Below, piece after piece: positions 1-10,098 of a stretch of DNA of 64,000 nt (positions are counted from its first letter, which is position 1; every line of letters starts with the position of its first letter). Under the pieces are notes generated by a model. The model saw only the letters and a list, made by a program, of their open reading frames with translations, did not search any database and was not told the DNA's origin. Position numbers and translations under genes: made by a program. Source of the stretch: Emticicia fluvialis. Its GTDB lineage: Bacteria > Bacteroidota > Bacteroidia > Cytophagales > Spirosomataceae. The stretch covers positions 62,001 to 126,000 of the forward strand of contig NZ_JANUSD010000008.1 of assembly GCF_024793945.1 (NCBI RefSeq). Reading direction: 5' to 3'.

Positions 1-2216
1 CTACCATTCAGAAATTCATTACCACCTGTGGCAATGTATAAATCCAAATCTTTGTCGCCGTCTGCATCAAAAAACGTAGCGGCTACCTCGTCGGCATGAG
101 TACTGGCAAACAATTGCCCGGATACTTTGAAAGCCCCGGCTGGGGTTTGTAAAAACAGCTGACCTACTGTATTGGCAGCAGCGCCAACATATACATCTTC
201 CAGGCCGTCACCGTTTACATCTCCTGCCGCCAAAGCAGGCCCTTCTCTTGAAAACATCTGCTTCAGGGTAGCATCACGGTTATAGTCAACAAAATCGTTT
301 TCTATATGTTGATAGTTTAAACCCGATTGTGCAGTAATATCGGTAAAATACCTGGTTTGTGTTGCGAGTGTCTGAATGGCAGCCTGATTTGCATTTCTTT
401 GTTCTAATACTAAATCGGCATCAGCTTTAGGGTTTTTTATGGTTTGCTTTCTGTCATTTTGCCAGATAACCGTCAGCGAGTCAATAGTTGGGTTATTGTC
501 AAGCCCAAAGATTAAGATATGGTCGCTTGATGACTGAAACCCGTGATTAGGTATGGCCTGGAGAAACTGTATTTTGCCTTGCTGATACACATAAACTTTG
601 GCTCCTATACCCAGCGTATTTTTATTCTGACCTTTCAGATTTATTCTCAAAAAGTGTTTTTTAAGTTTTTCTACTGTGTGGTTTTTATAGATAGATACCG
701 GCATATTGTTGTTATTTACCACCAGGTCAAGGTCTCCGTCGTTATCTAAATCGCCATAGGCAGCACCGTTTGAGAAGCCCGGCTCTCCCAGCCCCCATGC
801 TGCTGCTCTGTTTTCAAAGGTTAGACCACCCAGATTACGAAACGCATAATTGGCAATTGGCTGAGAAGGCATTTTCTCTACCATTTTATTGATGTTGAGC
901 TGCCCGTTCTTGTCTAGCATTTGTGGAACCGTATTTTTATCAGCCAGAAAGCTGATAAAATCCTGGTCGGTCAGGTCATGTACTATACCATTGGCTACGA
1001 AGATGTCTTTCCGGCCGTCATTATCCATATCAAAAATTAAAGCGCCCCAGCTCCAGTCGGTGGCATATAAGCCTGACAAGGCCGCTATTTCGCTGAAAAC
1101 CGGAAGGCCGTCACGGTTATAGCCACTGTTCAATTGCAGGGTATTGCGCGTATATTGATGATAGAAGTCCCGGTTTAATTTGATTTGCTCTAATTCATAC
1201 GCCTCAAAGCTGGCGGTAGTTTTCAGGCGGTAATCGTCATGGGGCAGCATGTCTGTAACAAAGATATCCGGCTGGCCGTCGTTATTGATGTCACCGATAT
1301 CAGCCCCCATCGAGTTAAGGCTGGTATGCCCCATCGATTCTTCAACGGCTTCTTTAAAGGTGCCGTTTTTCTGGTTAATATACAGGTAGTCGCGTTCGTA
1401 GAAATCGTTTGAAATGTAGATGTCCAGCCAGTTGTCGTTATTTACATCTCCTACGGTAATACCAAGGCCGAAACCTATCAGGCTTCCGTAAATACCTGCC
1501 TGTTGGCTTACATCTACAAAATGATTGTTATCGTTTCTGAATAATTTATGCCCGCCAAAAGGGTCGCGCTGGCCGCGCAGGTTCTGGTATTGCAGTTTAT
1601 TGACCTGTATAAAACTGTTATTGAGCAGATACATATCGAGGTCGCCGTCGCGGTCATAATCAAAAAAAGCGGCGTGTGTAGAATATCCCCCATCAAAAAG
1701 GCCATATTCCTTCGCCATTTCTTTGAAAGACGGAACACCGTTCCGTCCTACGCCCTGATTAATAAACAGCTCATTTCCTCGGGTATCATTTTTTAGTTCA
1801 CCAGAGTTACAAACGTAAATATCCATCAGGCCATCGCCGTTTACGTCGGCAAAGGTTACGCCGGTGCTCCAGGCCTTGGTACCCTCAACCCCAGCGAGTT
1901 GAGTGATGTCTTCAAACCGAAATGAACCATCTTTTTGAGCACCTTTATTGAGATACAGTTTATTGTCTCCCTGATTAGCCGTAAGATAAATATCAGCAAA
2001 GCCATCGTTGTTTACATCGCCAATGGCAACCCCTGCCCCGTTATAAAAATTACGGTAGTTAATGATATTCATTTCGGGGGTATCCACAATTTTATTCGTA
2101 AACTCAATGCCCGTCTGCGAGGCATCGAGCGTTTCAAACAGATAGTCCTGAGAATTTTCTTTGCAGGAAAACAGTGAAATGAGAATAAAACAATAAAGCA
2201 GTGATTTGGTCATCAT
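1..2216 (-). CDS. FG-GAP/VCBS repeat lipoprotein with ASPIC/UnbV domain (3' part beyond window)
   Basis: About 738 residues are visible and the gene runs off the left edge. The N-terminus has a lipoprotein signal ending in a lipobox LFSC (Cys18), so it should be an outer-membrane or surface lipoprotein. Repeated FG-GAP/VCBS blades with calcium-binding patterns follow (DVNNDGFADIYL, DVNGDGLMDIYV, DYDRDGDLDMYL, DLDNDGDLDLVV), as in an integrin-like beta propeller. An ASPIC/UnbV-like segment follows at about residues 520-590, then more VCBS blades. In Bacteroidota such proteins often sit near SusCD-type loci. The substrate is unknown. Start chosen at a tandem ATG-ATG; the second ATG is at 2213. 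Confidence 0.85.
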   Translation of the reverse strand, partial: MMTKSLLYCFILISLFSCKENSQDYLFETLDASQTGIEFTNKIVDTPEMNIINYRNFYNGAGVAIGDVNNDGFADIYLTANQGDNKLYLNKGAQKDGSFRFEDITQLAGVEGTKAWSTGVTFADVNGDGLMDIYVCNSGELKNDTRGNELFINQGVGRNGVPSFKEMAKEYGLFDGGYSTHAAFFDYDRDGDLDMYLLNNSFIQVNKLQYQNLRGQRDPFGGHKLFRNDNNHFVDVSQQAGIYGSLIGFGLGITVGDVNNDNWLDIYISNDFYERDYLYINQKNGTFKEAVEESMGHTSLNSMGADIGDINNDGQPDIFVTDMLPHDDYRLKTTASFEAYELEQIKLNRDFYHQYTRNTLQLNSGYNRDGLPVFSEIAALSGLYATDWSWGALIFDMDNDGRKDIFVANGIVHDLTDQDFISFLADKNTVPQMLDKNGQLNINKMVEKMPSQPIANYAFRNLGGLTFENRAAAWGLGEPGFSNGAAYGDLDNDGDLDLVVNNNNMPVSIYKNHTVEKLKKHFLRINLKGQNKNTLGIGAKVYVYQQGKIQFLQAIPNHGFQSSSDHILIFGLDNNPTIDSLTVIWQNDRKQTIKNPKADADLVLEQRNANQAAIQTLATQTRYFTDITAQSGLNYQHIENDFVDYNRDATLKQMFSREGPALAAGDVNGDGLEDVYVGAAANTVGQLFLQTPAGAFKVSGQLFASTHADEVAATFFDADGDKDLDLYIATGGNEFLNG

Positions 2217-2495
2217 GAAAATATAAGCATGTAAAATTAACAATAGAAATGGAATATTATTGCTATTGAAGAGCCAGGCGATAATTATAATTAGCACCAG
2301 ATAGAGGTATTTTAATAAAGCAAAGCACAAAAAATTGACAGGCAGGGTTTTAGGCGAAAGGCTTTTTGGGGTAAATCATACATTGGCTTCCACTTTCTGA
2401 CAGCGGCATGCCGAATAATTCTTTTATACTTTTTAAATTATTTAGCTTCATAATCAGTAATTTTGAGGTCTTGAAAACGCGTACAGGAAAGATAA
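2217..2495. promoter_or_regulatory. Divergent intergenic region with candidate -7 box
   Basis: AT-rich spacer between the leftward lipoprotein gene and the rightward oxidoreductase gene. TAATTTTG at 2458-2465 fits the Bacteroidota -7 consensus TAnnTTTG and lies 30 bp before the ATG at 2496. I see no convincing -33 element and no Shine-Dalgarno. Confidence 0.3.
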
Positions 2496-5441
2496 ATGAC
2501 CACCGAAAGAATGCTTGATACCGAACTTAACCAGCTTGCCCGAACATTAGAAGGAGAACTCCATTTTGATAAAGTGATGCGCACACTCTATGCCACCGAC
2601 GCATCGGCGTATAGAGAAATGCCATTGGCCGTTGCCATACCAAAAAATGAATCTGATTTAAAAAAACTCATATCTTTTGCCAGAGCCAACAACACGTCGC
2701 TGATACCCCGCACGGCAGGTACATCACTGGCCGGGCAGGTAGTAGGGAACGGCATTGTGGTTGACGTATCAAGAACCTTCACCCAAATACTGGAGCTTAA
2801 CCGCGAAGAAAGCTGGGTAAGAGTACAACCCGGCGTAGTACGCGACGAGCTGAACATGTTCCTGAAGCAGCACGGGCTGTTCTTTGGCCCCGAGACCTCA
2901 ACGGCCAACAGAGCCATGATTGGCGGCATGGTAGGTAATAACTCATGTGGTTCTAACTCGGTAGTGTATGGTTCTACCCGTAACCACCTGATGGAAGTAA
3001 AAGGATACCTCAGCGATGGCAGTTATGTAGAGTTTAAGGATTTAAGTATTGATGAATTTAAGAAAAAGGCCGGTTCAGCCGATGATAGTCTGGAAACCAG
3101 AATTTACAGGCATGTCAACCAGATATTGAGCAATCAGCAAAATCAACAGGAAATAAGGAATGAGTTCCCGAAGCGAACCATTGAACGCCGCAATACAGGC
3201 TACGCCATTGACGAGCTGCTGGAAACAGAAGTGTTTACCCCAAATTCAACAGCGCCTTTCAACTTTTGTAAGCTGATAGCAGGCTCAGAAGGGACGCTGA
3301 TTTTCATTACTGAAATCAAGCTGCATGTAAATCCGCTGCCACCCAAATTTTCAGGACTGGTATGCGTGCATTTCAATTCGGTAGACGAGTCGCTGCGTGC
3401 CAATCTGATTGCGCTTCAATACAAGCCATCGGCCGTAGAGTTGATAGACCATTACATTTTAGAATGTACCAAAGAAAATAAAGAGCAGCGGCAGAACCGC
3501 TTTTTTGTACAAGGCGACCCCGGGGCGATACTGGTAGTAGAATTGTCAAGAGACAGCATAGAAGAAATTCAGCAACTGGCAGCTGCTATGGAAGCCGAAA
3601 TGCGTGCTGCCGGGCTGGGCTATCATTTTCCGGTATTGTTCGGAGAAGATACCAAGAAAATATGGACTTTGAGAAAAGCAGGATTGGGTTTATTGTCGAA
3701 TCTGCCAGGTGATGAAAAAGCCGTAGCTGTGATTGAAGACACGGCAGTTGATGTAAACGACCTGCCCGAGTTTATCGTAGATTTCAATAAGATACTGGCG
3801 CAACATGGTATGTCGGCGGTGCATTATGCCCATGCAGGGTCAGGGGAGATCCACCTTCGCCCCATTATTAACCTGAAAACGCAGGAAGGGCATCAGCAAT
3901 TCAGGTTAATTGCTGAAGAGATTTCAACCCTTGTAAAAAAATATAAAGGCTCGCTTTCTGGTGAGCATGGCGACGGTCGTTTGAGAGGAGAGTTTATCCG
4001 CCAGCAAATAGGGGATAAAAACTACGATTTAATTAAAGAACTGAAGCAGGTCTGGGACCCTCAGCATATCTTCAATCCAAATAAGATTGTTGATACCCCG
4101 CCAATGGATAAGTTCTTGCGTTATGAGGCCGGCCAGCAAACACCAGCATTTAAAACGGTGTTCAGGTTTCATAATCAGGATATTTTGCAGCACGCCGAGC
4201 AATGCAATGGCTCAGGCGACTGCCGTAAAACAGAGTTGAGTGGGGGCACTATGTGCCCCAGCTATATGGCTACCCGCAACGAAAAAGATACTACCCGCGC
4301 CAGAGCCAATATATTGAGAGAAACCCTGACACGCTCTGACAAGCTCAATCGCTTTGATAGCAAAGAAGTAAAAGAGGTGATGGATTTGTGCCTGGTTTGT
4401 AAAGGCTGTAAGACAGAATGCCCGTCAAACGTAGACATGGCCAAGCTGAAAATGGAGTTTTTGCAACATTACCACGACGAACACGGCGTGCCGGTGCGCT
4501 CATGGCTGGTGGGTAATTACTCAAAAATGAGCAAGATAGCGTCTTATGTACCCTGGGCCTATAATCTGGTTTTCGACAACGCACCTTTACGGAAAATAGC
4601 GAATAAATTAGTGGGCTTCCATCCGGAGCGCACCATGCCCCTTTTACAGAAAGACACCCTTAAAAGCTGGTACGATAAAAACGTAGCCAGAACAAACGAC
4701 AAAAGTGCTGAAAAGAAGGTTTATCTGTTTTGTGATGAGTTTACCAATTTTAATGATGTTGAGATTGGCAAAAAGACTGTGTTCCTGCTTCAAAAGCTGG
4801 GGTATCAGGTTGTTATCCCCGAGCATACAGATGCAGGCCGGGCGTTTCTGTCTAAAGGTATGCTGAAAGATGCACAAAAGCTGGCCAATAAGAATGTTAA
4901 TCTCCTGAAGGGTATCATAAATGAAAATACACCTTTGATAGGCATTGAGCCGTCAGCCATTTTAACGTTCAGAGATGAATATCCTGACCTGGTTGATGCA
5001 GAGTTAATTGATGACGCCCGCGAACTGGCTAAAAATGCCCTGATGGTAGACGAGTTTATTGCCCGTGAAATAGATAAAGGAAATATCAGCAAAAACAGTT
5101 TTACTGACGAGAAAAAACTCATAAAACTGCACGGGCATTGCCAGCAAAAAGCGGTGGCATCGCTTACACCCACCAAAAAAATGCTGTCGTTCCCGGCCAA
5201 TTATGAGGTCCATCTCATTCCATCGGGCTGTTGCGGTATGGCGGGTTCATTCGGTTATGAAGAAGAACACTTTGATATATCAATGAAAATAGGTGAGTTG
5301 GTGCTTTTCCCTGCGGTAAGAAAACAACCCGAAGAAGTAATTATTGCGGCACCCGGTACCAGTTGCCGCCACCAGATACATGATGGCACCGGCAGAAAAG
5401 CCCTGCATCCGGTAGAGATTCTTTGGGATGCCCTGGTCTGA
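2496..5441 (+). CDS. FAD-linked oxidase / Fe-S / CCG-domain oxidoreductase (D-lactate or glycolate dehydrogenase type)
   Basis: 981 residues fusing a GlcD/DLD-type flavoprotein with a GlcF/LutA-like Fe-S part. Residues about 45-185 form the FAD-binding PCMH fold (IPRTAGTSLAGQ, GGMVGNNSCGSNS); about 270-540 the FAD-oxidase C-terminal domain (SGEHGDGR). Ferredoxin-like cysteines follow near 569 (CNGSGDC) and 632 (CLVCKGCKTECPS), and a C-terminal CCG motif near 912 (CCGMAGSFGYE). The family oxidises 2-hydroxy acids such as D-lactate or glycolate and passes electrons to the respiratory chain at the inner membrane. The substrate cannot be read from sequence. It is a single-gene unit. Confidence 0.9.
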   Translation: MTTERMLDTELNQLARTLEGELHFDKVMRTLYATDASAYREMPLAVAIPKNESDLKKLISFARANNTSLIPRTAGTSLAGQVVGNGIVVDVSRTFTQILELNREESWVRVQPGVVRDELNMFLKQHGLFFGPETSTANRAMIGGMVGNNSCGSNSVVYGSTRNHLMEVKGYLSDGSYVEFKDLSIDEFKKKAGSADDSLETRIYRHVNQILSNQQNQQEIRNEFPKRTIERRNTGYAIDELLETEVFTPNSTAPFNFCKLIAGSEGTLIFITEIKLHVNPLPPKFSGLVCVHFNSVDESLRANLIALQYKPSAVELIDHYILECTKENKEQRQNRFFVQGDPGAILVVELSRDSIEEIQQLAAAMEAEMRAAGLGYHFPVLFGEDTKKIWTLRKAGLGLLSNLPGDEKAVAVIEDTAVDVNDLPEFIVDFNKILAQHGMSAVHYAHAGSGEIHLRPIINLKTQEGHQQFRLIAEEISTLVKKYKGSLSGEHGDGRLRGEFIRQQIGDKNYDLIKELKQVWDPQHIFNPNKIVDTPPMDKFLRYEAGQQTPAFKTVFRFHNQDILQHAEQCNGSGDCRKTELSGGTMCPSYMATRNEKDTTRARANILRETLTRSDKLNRFDSKEVKEVMDLCLVCKGCKTECPSNVDMAKLKMEFLQHYHDEHGVPVRSWLVGNYSKMSKIASYVPWAYNLVFDNAPLRKIANKLVGFHPERTMPLLQKDTLKSWYDKNVARTNDKSAEKKVYLFCDEFTNFNDVEIGKKTVFLLQKLGYQVVIPEHTDAGRAFLSKGMLKDAQKLANKNVNLLKGIINENTPLIGIEPSAILTFRDEYPDLVDAELIDDARELAKNALMVDEFIAREIDKGNISKNSFTDEKKLIKLHGHCQQKAVASLTPTKKMLSFPANYEVHLIPSGCCGMAGSFGYEEEHFDISMKIGELVLFPAVRKQPEEVIIAAPGTSCRHQIHDGTGRKALHPVEILWDALV

Positions 5442-5524
5442 CCAGCGCTACCGGCAAGGGTTGGTTTGTATCCAACAATATCAAAGAATATAATTTTTTA
5501 AAGAAGGGTTGTTTTTATTATGTG

Positions 5525-5553
5525 TACAAACAATTGAAAATCAGTTGTTTGTA
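5525..5553. repeat. Inverted repeat downstream of oxidoreductase gene
   Basis: TACAAACAA (5525-5533) and TTGTTTGTA (5545-5553) form 9-bp perfect arms around an 11-nt loop. It lies 84 bp after the stop codon and about 95 bp before the esterase gene. It could be a weak terminator, though T-runs are poor, or an operator for the esterase gene. Confidence 0.4.
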
Positions 5554-5646
5554 ATTAAAAAATTGATTGTTTTTTTGAACTCAAACTTATAAAAGACAGT
5601 TTTGTTAGGTAAGTTTGACAGTTAATCAGGATACAAAAAGTAAAAA

Positions 5647-6738
5647 ATGAGCAATCGCACACTGTTAAGTTTAGAGTTAACAACACCCACCGACGACGAT
5701 AGACCAGTTTACCTTACCGGAAATTTCTGTAACTGGTATCCGGATATGGCAGAGTTTGAAATGCAGAAGGTAGCAAAAGGAAAATATAAGTTTAATTTTT
5801 CGCCAGAAGGGCCGCTTCCCGAAAAAATAGAATACAAATATACCAGAGGCGGTTGGGACCACGTAGAACTGGATGATTACGGTAACTCTCCGGCTAATCG
5901 GATTATCACCAGAAAACAGGGCAGTGTAAAAGACTTTGTGCCTTACTGGCGGCTAGAAGGCTCTACCGCATTTATTGCTAATCTGATGCCCGAGGTTGAA
6001 TTGGTTTCCGACAGTTTTGCCATTCCGCAATTGGTAACAACCCGTGCCATTCATGTGCTTTTACCACATGATTATAAAAGAAACACAGAAAAGCATTATC
6101 CGGTATTATATATGCAGGATGCCCAGAACCTTTTCGGTGAGGGCTCTGACTACGGTAACTGGGAAATAGACAAACGCTTGTCATTACTGGCCAGGCAAAA
6201 GAAAGGCGATGTTATTATTGTAGCCATAAACCATGGAGACAAAGACCGCTTTAAAGAATACTCGCCCTACACCGTGCCCTCAAAAGGCAAAGGGTTGGGC
6301 ATGAAATATGCCAATTTTGTAGTTCGCACACTGAAACCTTATATTGATAAAAACTACCGTACCAAACCAGAGGCTACCGCAACGGGTATAGGTGGTAGTT
6401 CAATGGGCGGATTAATCAGTTTATACGCAGGTTTGATGTACCCGGAGACCTTCGGTCGATTAATGGTATTTTCACCTTCTTTGTGGGTATCAGGCAAGAT
6501 TTATTTTGATATCGGCGAATTCTTTAGCCCCGTTAGCAGTAAAATATACCTTTATGGTGGCGGCAAAGAAGGTACTCCTATGATACCTGATTTGAAAAAA
6601 CTAAAGCAGACCATGGAGGCACAGGGCTGGAGCCAGGAAAAACTGGAAATAAAGATTTCGCAAGACCCGAAAGGCGGGCATGACGAAAAAAGATGGGGGG
6701 AAGAGTTCCCGAAAGCCCTTGAATGGCTGTTTTATTAA
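5647..6738 (+). CDS. Esterase D-type alpha/beta hydrolase with N-terminal CBM48-like domain
   Basis: 363 residues without a signal peptide. Residues 1 to about 95 resemble a CBM48/E-set fold (VYLTGNFCNWYPD, YKYTRGGWDHVELD), common in glycan-linked esterases. The rest is a PF00756 esterase: nucleophile motif GGSSMGG near residue 251 and a likely catalytic His in GGHDEKRW near 345. Members include ferric-enterobactin, carbohydrate and acyl esterases, so the substrate is not determined. A 97-bp gap separates it from the downstream aminopeptidase. Confidence 0.85.
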   Translation: MSNRTLLSLELTTPTDDDRPVYLTGNFCNWYPDMAEFEMQKVAKGKYKFNFSPEGPLPEKIEYKYTRGGWDHVELDDYGNSPANRIITRKQGSVKDFVPYWRLEGSTAFIANLMPEVELVSDSFAIPQLVTTRAIHVLLPHDYKRNTEKHYPVLYMQDAQNLFGEGSDYGNWEIDKRLSLLARQKKGDVIIVAINHGDKDRFKEYSPYTVPSKGKGLGMKYANFVVRTLKPYIDKNYRTKPEATATGIGGSSMGGLISLYAGLMYPETFGRLMVFSPSLWVSGKIYFDIGEFFSPVSSKIYLYGGGKEGTPMIPDLKKLKQTMEAQGWSQEKLEIKISQDPKGGHDEKRWGEEFPKALEWLFY

Positions 6739-6835
6739 TGCCATGATGCTATTTAATTGTTTTTTACCACTGCTTTATTAAGTCATTGGCATTGGTGTAT
6801 TTATTGTACAGGTCTTATTACTGAACACAAAGCTT

Positions 6836-8314
6836 ATGAAAATTAATATCTCTTCTCAACTGAACAGCCCGCAGGCGATTGTATATCCATTGTTAGATAA
6901 CGAGGAGCTATCAGCTAATCTGGTTAAAATTGCCGGTGAGGCCGGGCTCAGTGCAGACGCATTGCAACAAGATTTTAAAGCAGGGCTGAAAGAGATTCTG
7001 CCACTTTACACAGCCAAACAAGACCTTCAAAAGATTTATCTTATTGGGCTTGGCAAAGAGCCTAAACAGGCTGATTTTATCAAAGTTTTACGTTCATTCT
7101 TTTATAAGCATAAAAAAAGGCTACCGTTGGCGGTAGGCATAGACCTGAATGCAAGCAAGCTGGAAACCAGCATTGAGTATATAATCAACGGTGTTTGTCT
7201 GGCCGAATACGAAATCGGAGTTTTTAAAACAGATACAAAAGCGGAGGCTGATTTCTTTTCAGCTGATTCGGAGCTGACTATCGTCGTTCCTGAAAAAACT
7301 GTGGAAAAAGCTCGTACATCAGCGGAGATAGGGGAGGAGACTGCCAAAACGCAAATCAGGATTATGAGCCTGGTAGATGCCCCGGCCAATATCAAATATC
7401 CGCAAAAAATGGCTGAATACGCCCTGCAGGCAGGCGAACTGTATGGCTTTGATGTAAAGGTATTTGACGAAAAAGAATGTGAGGGCCTTGGCCTCGGTGC
7501 CTTAGTGGCCGTTGGCAAAGGCAGCACCGAAAACCCGCCGCGATTCATAGTGCTTGAATATAACCTGTCAGCACTGGCTGAAAAACCCCTCAGAAAAATC
7601 GGTCTGGTAGGTAAAGGCGTAACTTTTGATACCGGAGGGGTTTCTATTAAAGGTTCGGGTAGCATGAGCTACATGAAGTCTGACATGGGCGGGGCTGGGG
7701 CCGTATTAGGTACTATTGAACTGGCCGCTAAGTTAAAACTTCCGGTACATCTGATTGGGGTGATTCCTGTAACAGAAAACTGTGTGGATGGCAATGCTTT
7801 AAAACCCAGTGATGTAATCAATACTTATTCAGGCAAAACTATTGAGGTAATTGATACTGACGCCGAGGGTCGCATCATTCTGGCTGATGGTCTGTCTTAT
7901 ATAAAAAAGGTATACGAACCGGAAGTAATCATAGATTTGGCAACGCTTACGGGCAATTGCATTGCGGCACTGGGGTATAATGCTGCCGGGCTGTTATCTA
8001 ATAACGATGAACTGGCAGAGCAACTATTGGCTACCGGACAACTGAGTGGCGAGAAACTCTGGCGCCTGCCTTTGTGGGATGATTACAAAGACATGATGAA
8101 GTCTGACATTGCCGATGTGAAGAACCTTTCTTCATTGCCCATTGCAGGGGCGATTACGGCGGCCAAATTTCTGGAGATTTTTATCGATGGGCACAGCAAC
8201 TGGGCGCATTTAGATATCGCCGGTATGGCCTTTGCAGACTCTGAGTACGGCTCTATGAAGTCGGCCACTGCCTATGGTGTAAGGTTGTTGACCACCTGGC
8301 TGAGAGGGTTGTAA
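6836..8314 (+). CDS. pepA: Leucyl aminopeptidase, M17 family
   Basis: 492 residues, the normal length for M17. The C-terminal catalytic half shows the family signatures: KGVTFDTGGVSIK near residue 260 (Lys and Asp metal ligands) and the block DTDAEGRIILADGL near 340, which is the NTDAEGR signature with Asp for Asn. The N-terminal half is the variable macro-like domain. The enzyme is a cytosolic, two-metal hexameric peptidase that removes N-terminal residues during peptide turnover. Start at ATG 6836. No Shine-Dalgarno, as usual for the phylum. Confidence 0.93.
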   Translation: MKINISSQLNSPQAIVYPLLDNEELSANLVKIAGEAGLSADALQQDFKAGLKEILPLYTAKQDLQKIYLIGLGKEPKQADFIKVLRSFFYKHKKRLPLAVGIDLNASKLETSIEYIINGVCLAEYEIGVFKTDTKAEADFFSADSELTIVVPEKTVEKARTSAEIGEETAKTQIRIMSLVDAPANIKYPQKMAEYALQAGELYGFDVKVFDEKECEGLGLGALVAVGKGSTENPPRFIVLEYNLSALAEKPLRKIGLVGKGVTFDTGGVSIKGSGSMSYMKSDMGGAGAVLGTIELAAKLKLPVHLIGVIPVTENCVDGNALKPSDVINTYSGKTIEVIDTDAEGRIILADGLSYIKKVYEPEVIIDLATLTGNCIAALGYNAAGLLSNNDELAEQLLATGQLSGEKLWRLPLWDDYKDMMKSDIADVKNLSSLPIAGAITAAKFLEIFIDGHSNWAHLDIAGMAFADSEYGSMKSATAYGVRLLTTWLRGL

Positions 8315-8336
8315 TTTCAGCTTAGCTAAAACGTAA

Positions 8337-8391
8337 TTTTCATCAGATTTTGTTTAAATTTGACCACTACCTAAACAAAATCTGATGAAAA
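8337..8391. promoter_or_regulatory. 19-bp perfect inverted repeat spanning promoter and start codon of serine hydrolase gene
   Basis: Left arm 8337-8355 (TTTTCATCAGATTTTGTTT) and right arm 8373-8391 are exact reverse complements, with a 17-bp spacer. The spacer edge holds a -7-like box TAAATTTG (8355-8362). The right arm contains the ATG of the gene at 8385. Transcription from that box would start after the left arm, so a DNA operator is more likely than an mRNA hairpin. Confidence 0.6.
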
Positions 8392-9899
8392 ACATTTCTC
8401 TCTTTCTTCTCCTTTTTGTTCTTTCTCCTGCCTTTGCTCAAAAGAAAAAAGCAAAGGCGCCTGTTGCTCCCGATACACTGCAACAACTGGATGTAATTGT
8501 TAATAAAATGCTCACTGAATGGAGCGTGCCAGGTGCGGCTTTGTGTATAGTGAAAGACGGAAAACTGCTATATGCCAAAGGATACGGGGTTAAAGATGTA
8601 AAGACCCAGGCCCCGGTAACTGCGCATACGCTTTTCGGCATTGCCTCATGCTCTAAGTCTTTTACGGCTGCCTGCCTGGCTATTCTGGCTGATGAAGGTA
8701 AGCTGGACTGGAATAAACCTGTAAAAGAATACATGCCGGATTTTCAGCTGAATGATGAATACGCCACGCGCACCATTACAGCGCGAGACTTGGTTTCGCA
8801 TCGTTCAGGTCTGCCTCGTCATGATTACGTCTGGGTATCGGCTCCACTGAATAGAAAAGAAATGTTCGACAGGCTCAAATACCTGCCACTTAACAAACCC
8901 ATATATGCCCAGTATCAATATAATAACCTGATGTACATGGCAGCAGGTGTGTTGATAGAACGCCTGTCGGGTAAAACCTGGGAGGCGTTTATGCAGGAGA
9001 AAATCCTTGACCCCCTGGGCATGAAAACCACAGTATTGACCTACCCCGAAATGCTGAAAAGTAGTGATTATGCCCTTTCTTATGATGACGAGAAGAACCC
9101 CACCAAAGAAGCAGGCTTTGATAGCAATGTAGACGGCATTGGCCCTGCCGGGGCAGTAAAAGCAAACGTAACCGAAATGAGCAACTGGCTTATGCTGCAA
9201 CTCAATAAAGGAAAAGCCGATGGTAAGGTAATAGTATCAGAGAAAAACCTGAACGAAAACCACACCCCCTGGGCGGTTGTGCAGCCTGCCGAAGCAAAAT
9301 ACCCTGAACTGGGCTTTAGCACCTACGGTATGGGGTGGAACATCAACACCTATCGCGGGCATCTCCGGCGGCAGCATGGTGGGTCTATAGAAGGTTACCG
9401 GTCTTTAATGACCGTTTTCCCGAACAATAACTTGGCGGTATTCATAACCACCAACACCGGTGCAGTGGGCTACAATTTGGTAAACACTGTTACCAATTAC
9501 ATTGTAGATACATACCTTGAAAAAAACGTAATAGACTGGAACAGCCGTTTGAGAAAAGATTTCACGGATGCCAAAGAGAAATCGGCCAAAGCAAAACTAG
9601 ATAACGAAGCCCAACGCCAGAAAGATACCAAACCTACACACACGCTCAGCAGCTATGCAGGTATTTATGAACACCCTGCCTACGGAACGCTTACATTGGC
9701 AATGGATGGTGAAACACTGAAGGCCGACTTCCACACTGAAAAAATAGCGTTGCGCCACTATCATTACGATATCTTTGAAGGCCAGGGCGATTGGGAGGGT
9801 ATTAAATTCAAATTCCTGATGAATGCCAAAGGAGACATCGACCGGGTTTCTGTTGAAATGCCTGCTGCCACGATGGACATTGAGTTGAAGAAGAAGTGA
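8385..9899 (+). CDS. Secreted serine hydrolase, class C beta-lactamase fold, with C-terminal DUF3471-like domain
   Basis: 504 residues with an Sec signal peptide (cleavage after SPAFA, about residue 18). The beta-lactamase/D-alanyl-esterase domain shows SxxK (SCSK, near residue 89) and YxN (YNN, near 179); HGGSIEG near 328 replaces the KTG box. Residues about 410-504 resemble DUF3471. Such proteins are periplasmic esterases, peptidases or beta-lactamase-like enzymes. The activity is not assigned. The blaI/M56 regulatory pair lies just downstream, which makes this gene a candidate target, although no BlaI-type operator is seen at its promoter. Confidence 0.88.
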   Translation: MKNISLFLLLFVLSPAFAQKKKAKAPVAPDTLQQLDVIVNKMLTEWSVPGAALCIVKDGKLLYAKGYGVKDVKTQAPVTAHTLFGIASCSKSFTAACLAILADEGKLDWNKPVKEYMPDFQLNDEYATRTITARDLVSHRSGLPRHDYVWVSAPLNRKEMFDRLKYLPLNKPIYAQYQYNNLMYMAAGVLIERLSGKTWEAFMQEKILDPLGMKTTVLTYPEMLKSSDYALSYDDEKNPTKEAGFDSNVDGIGPAGAVKANVTEMSNWLMLQLNKGKADGKVIVSEKNLNENHTPWAVVQPAEAKYPELGFSTYGMGWNINTYRGHLRRQHGGSIEGYRSLMTVFPNNNLAVFITTNTGAVGYNLVNTVTNYIVDTYLEKNVIDWNSRLRKDFTDAKEKSAKAKLDNEAQRQKDTKPTHTLSSYAGIYEHPAYGTLTLAMDGETLKADFHTEKIALRHYHYDIFEGQGDWEGIKFKFLMNAKGDIDRVSVEMPAATMDIELKKK

Positions 9900-10076
9900 A
9901 GTTTATCTAACCTAACTGTCTGTTTCAAATTGATTTTCTGCCAAATAATATTTTTAACTTTTCTTTTTGAAACACCAACCTGAAAAACCATTTCGCTAGA
10001 CTATTCTGTTTTAATCTACTCATCAACAGGCTTTTAGTAAGGCTGTTCAGTTAAAAAATCTTAATTCCAATCTATC

Positions 10077-10092
10077 TACGAAAAAATTCGTA
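10077..10092. promoter_or_regulatory. BlaI-type operator, upstream copy
   Basis: TACGAA-AAAA-TTCGTA, a perfect 6-bp dyad with a 4-bp centre. It matches the second copy at 10133-10148 in both arms. The two start points are 56 bp apart and flank the predicted promoter. Confidence 0.7.
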
Positions 10093-10098
10093 ATAAAA

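Noticed and set aside
543..2177. Several short frames on both strands
   Set aside because: All are shadows of the large minus-strand FG-GAP lipoprotein gene.
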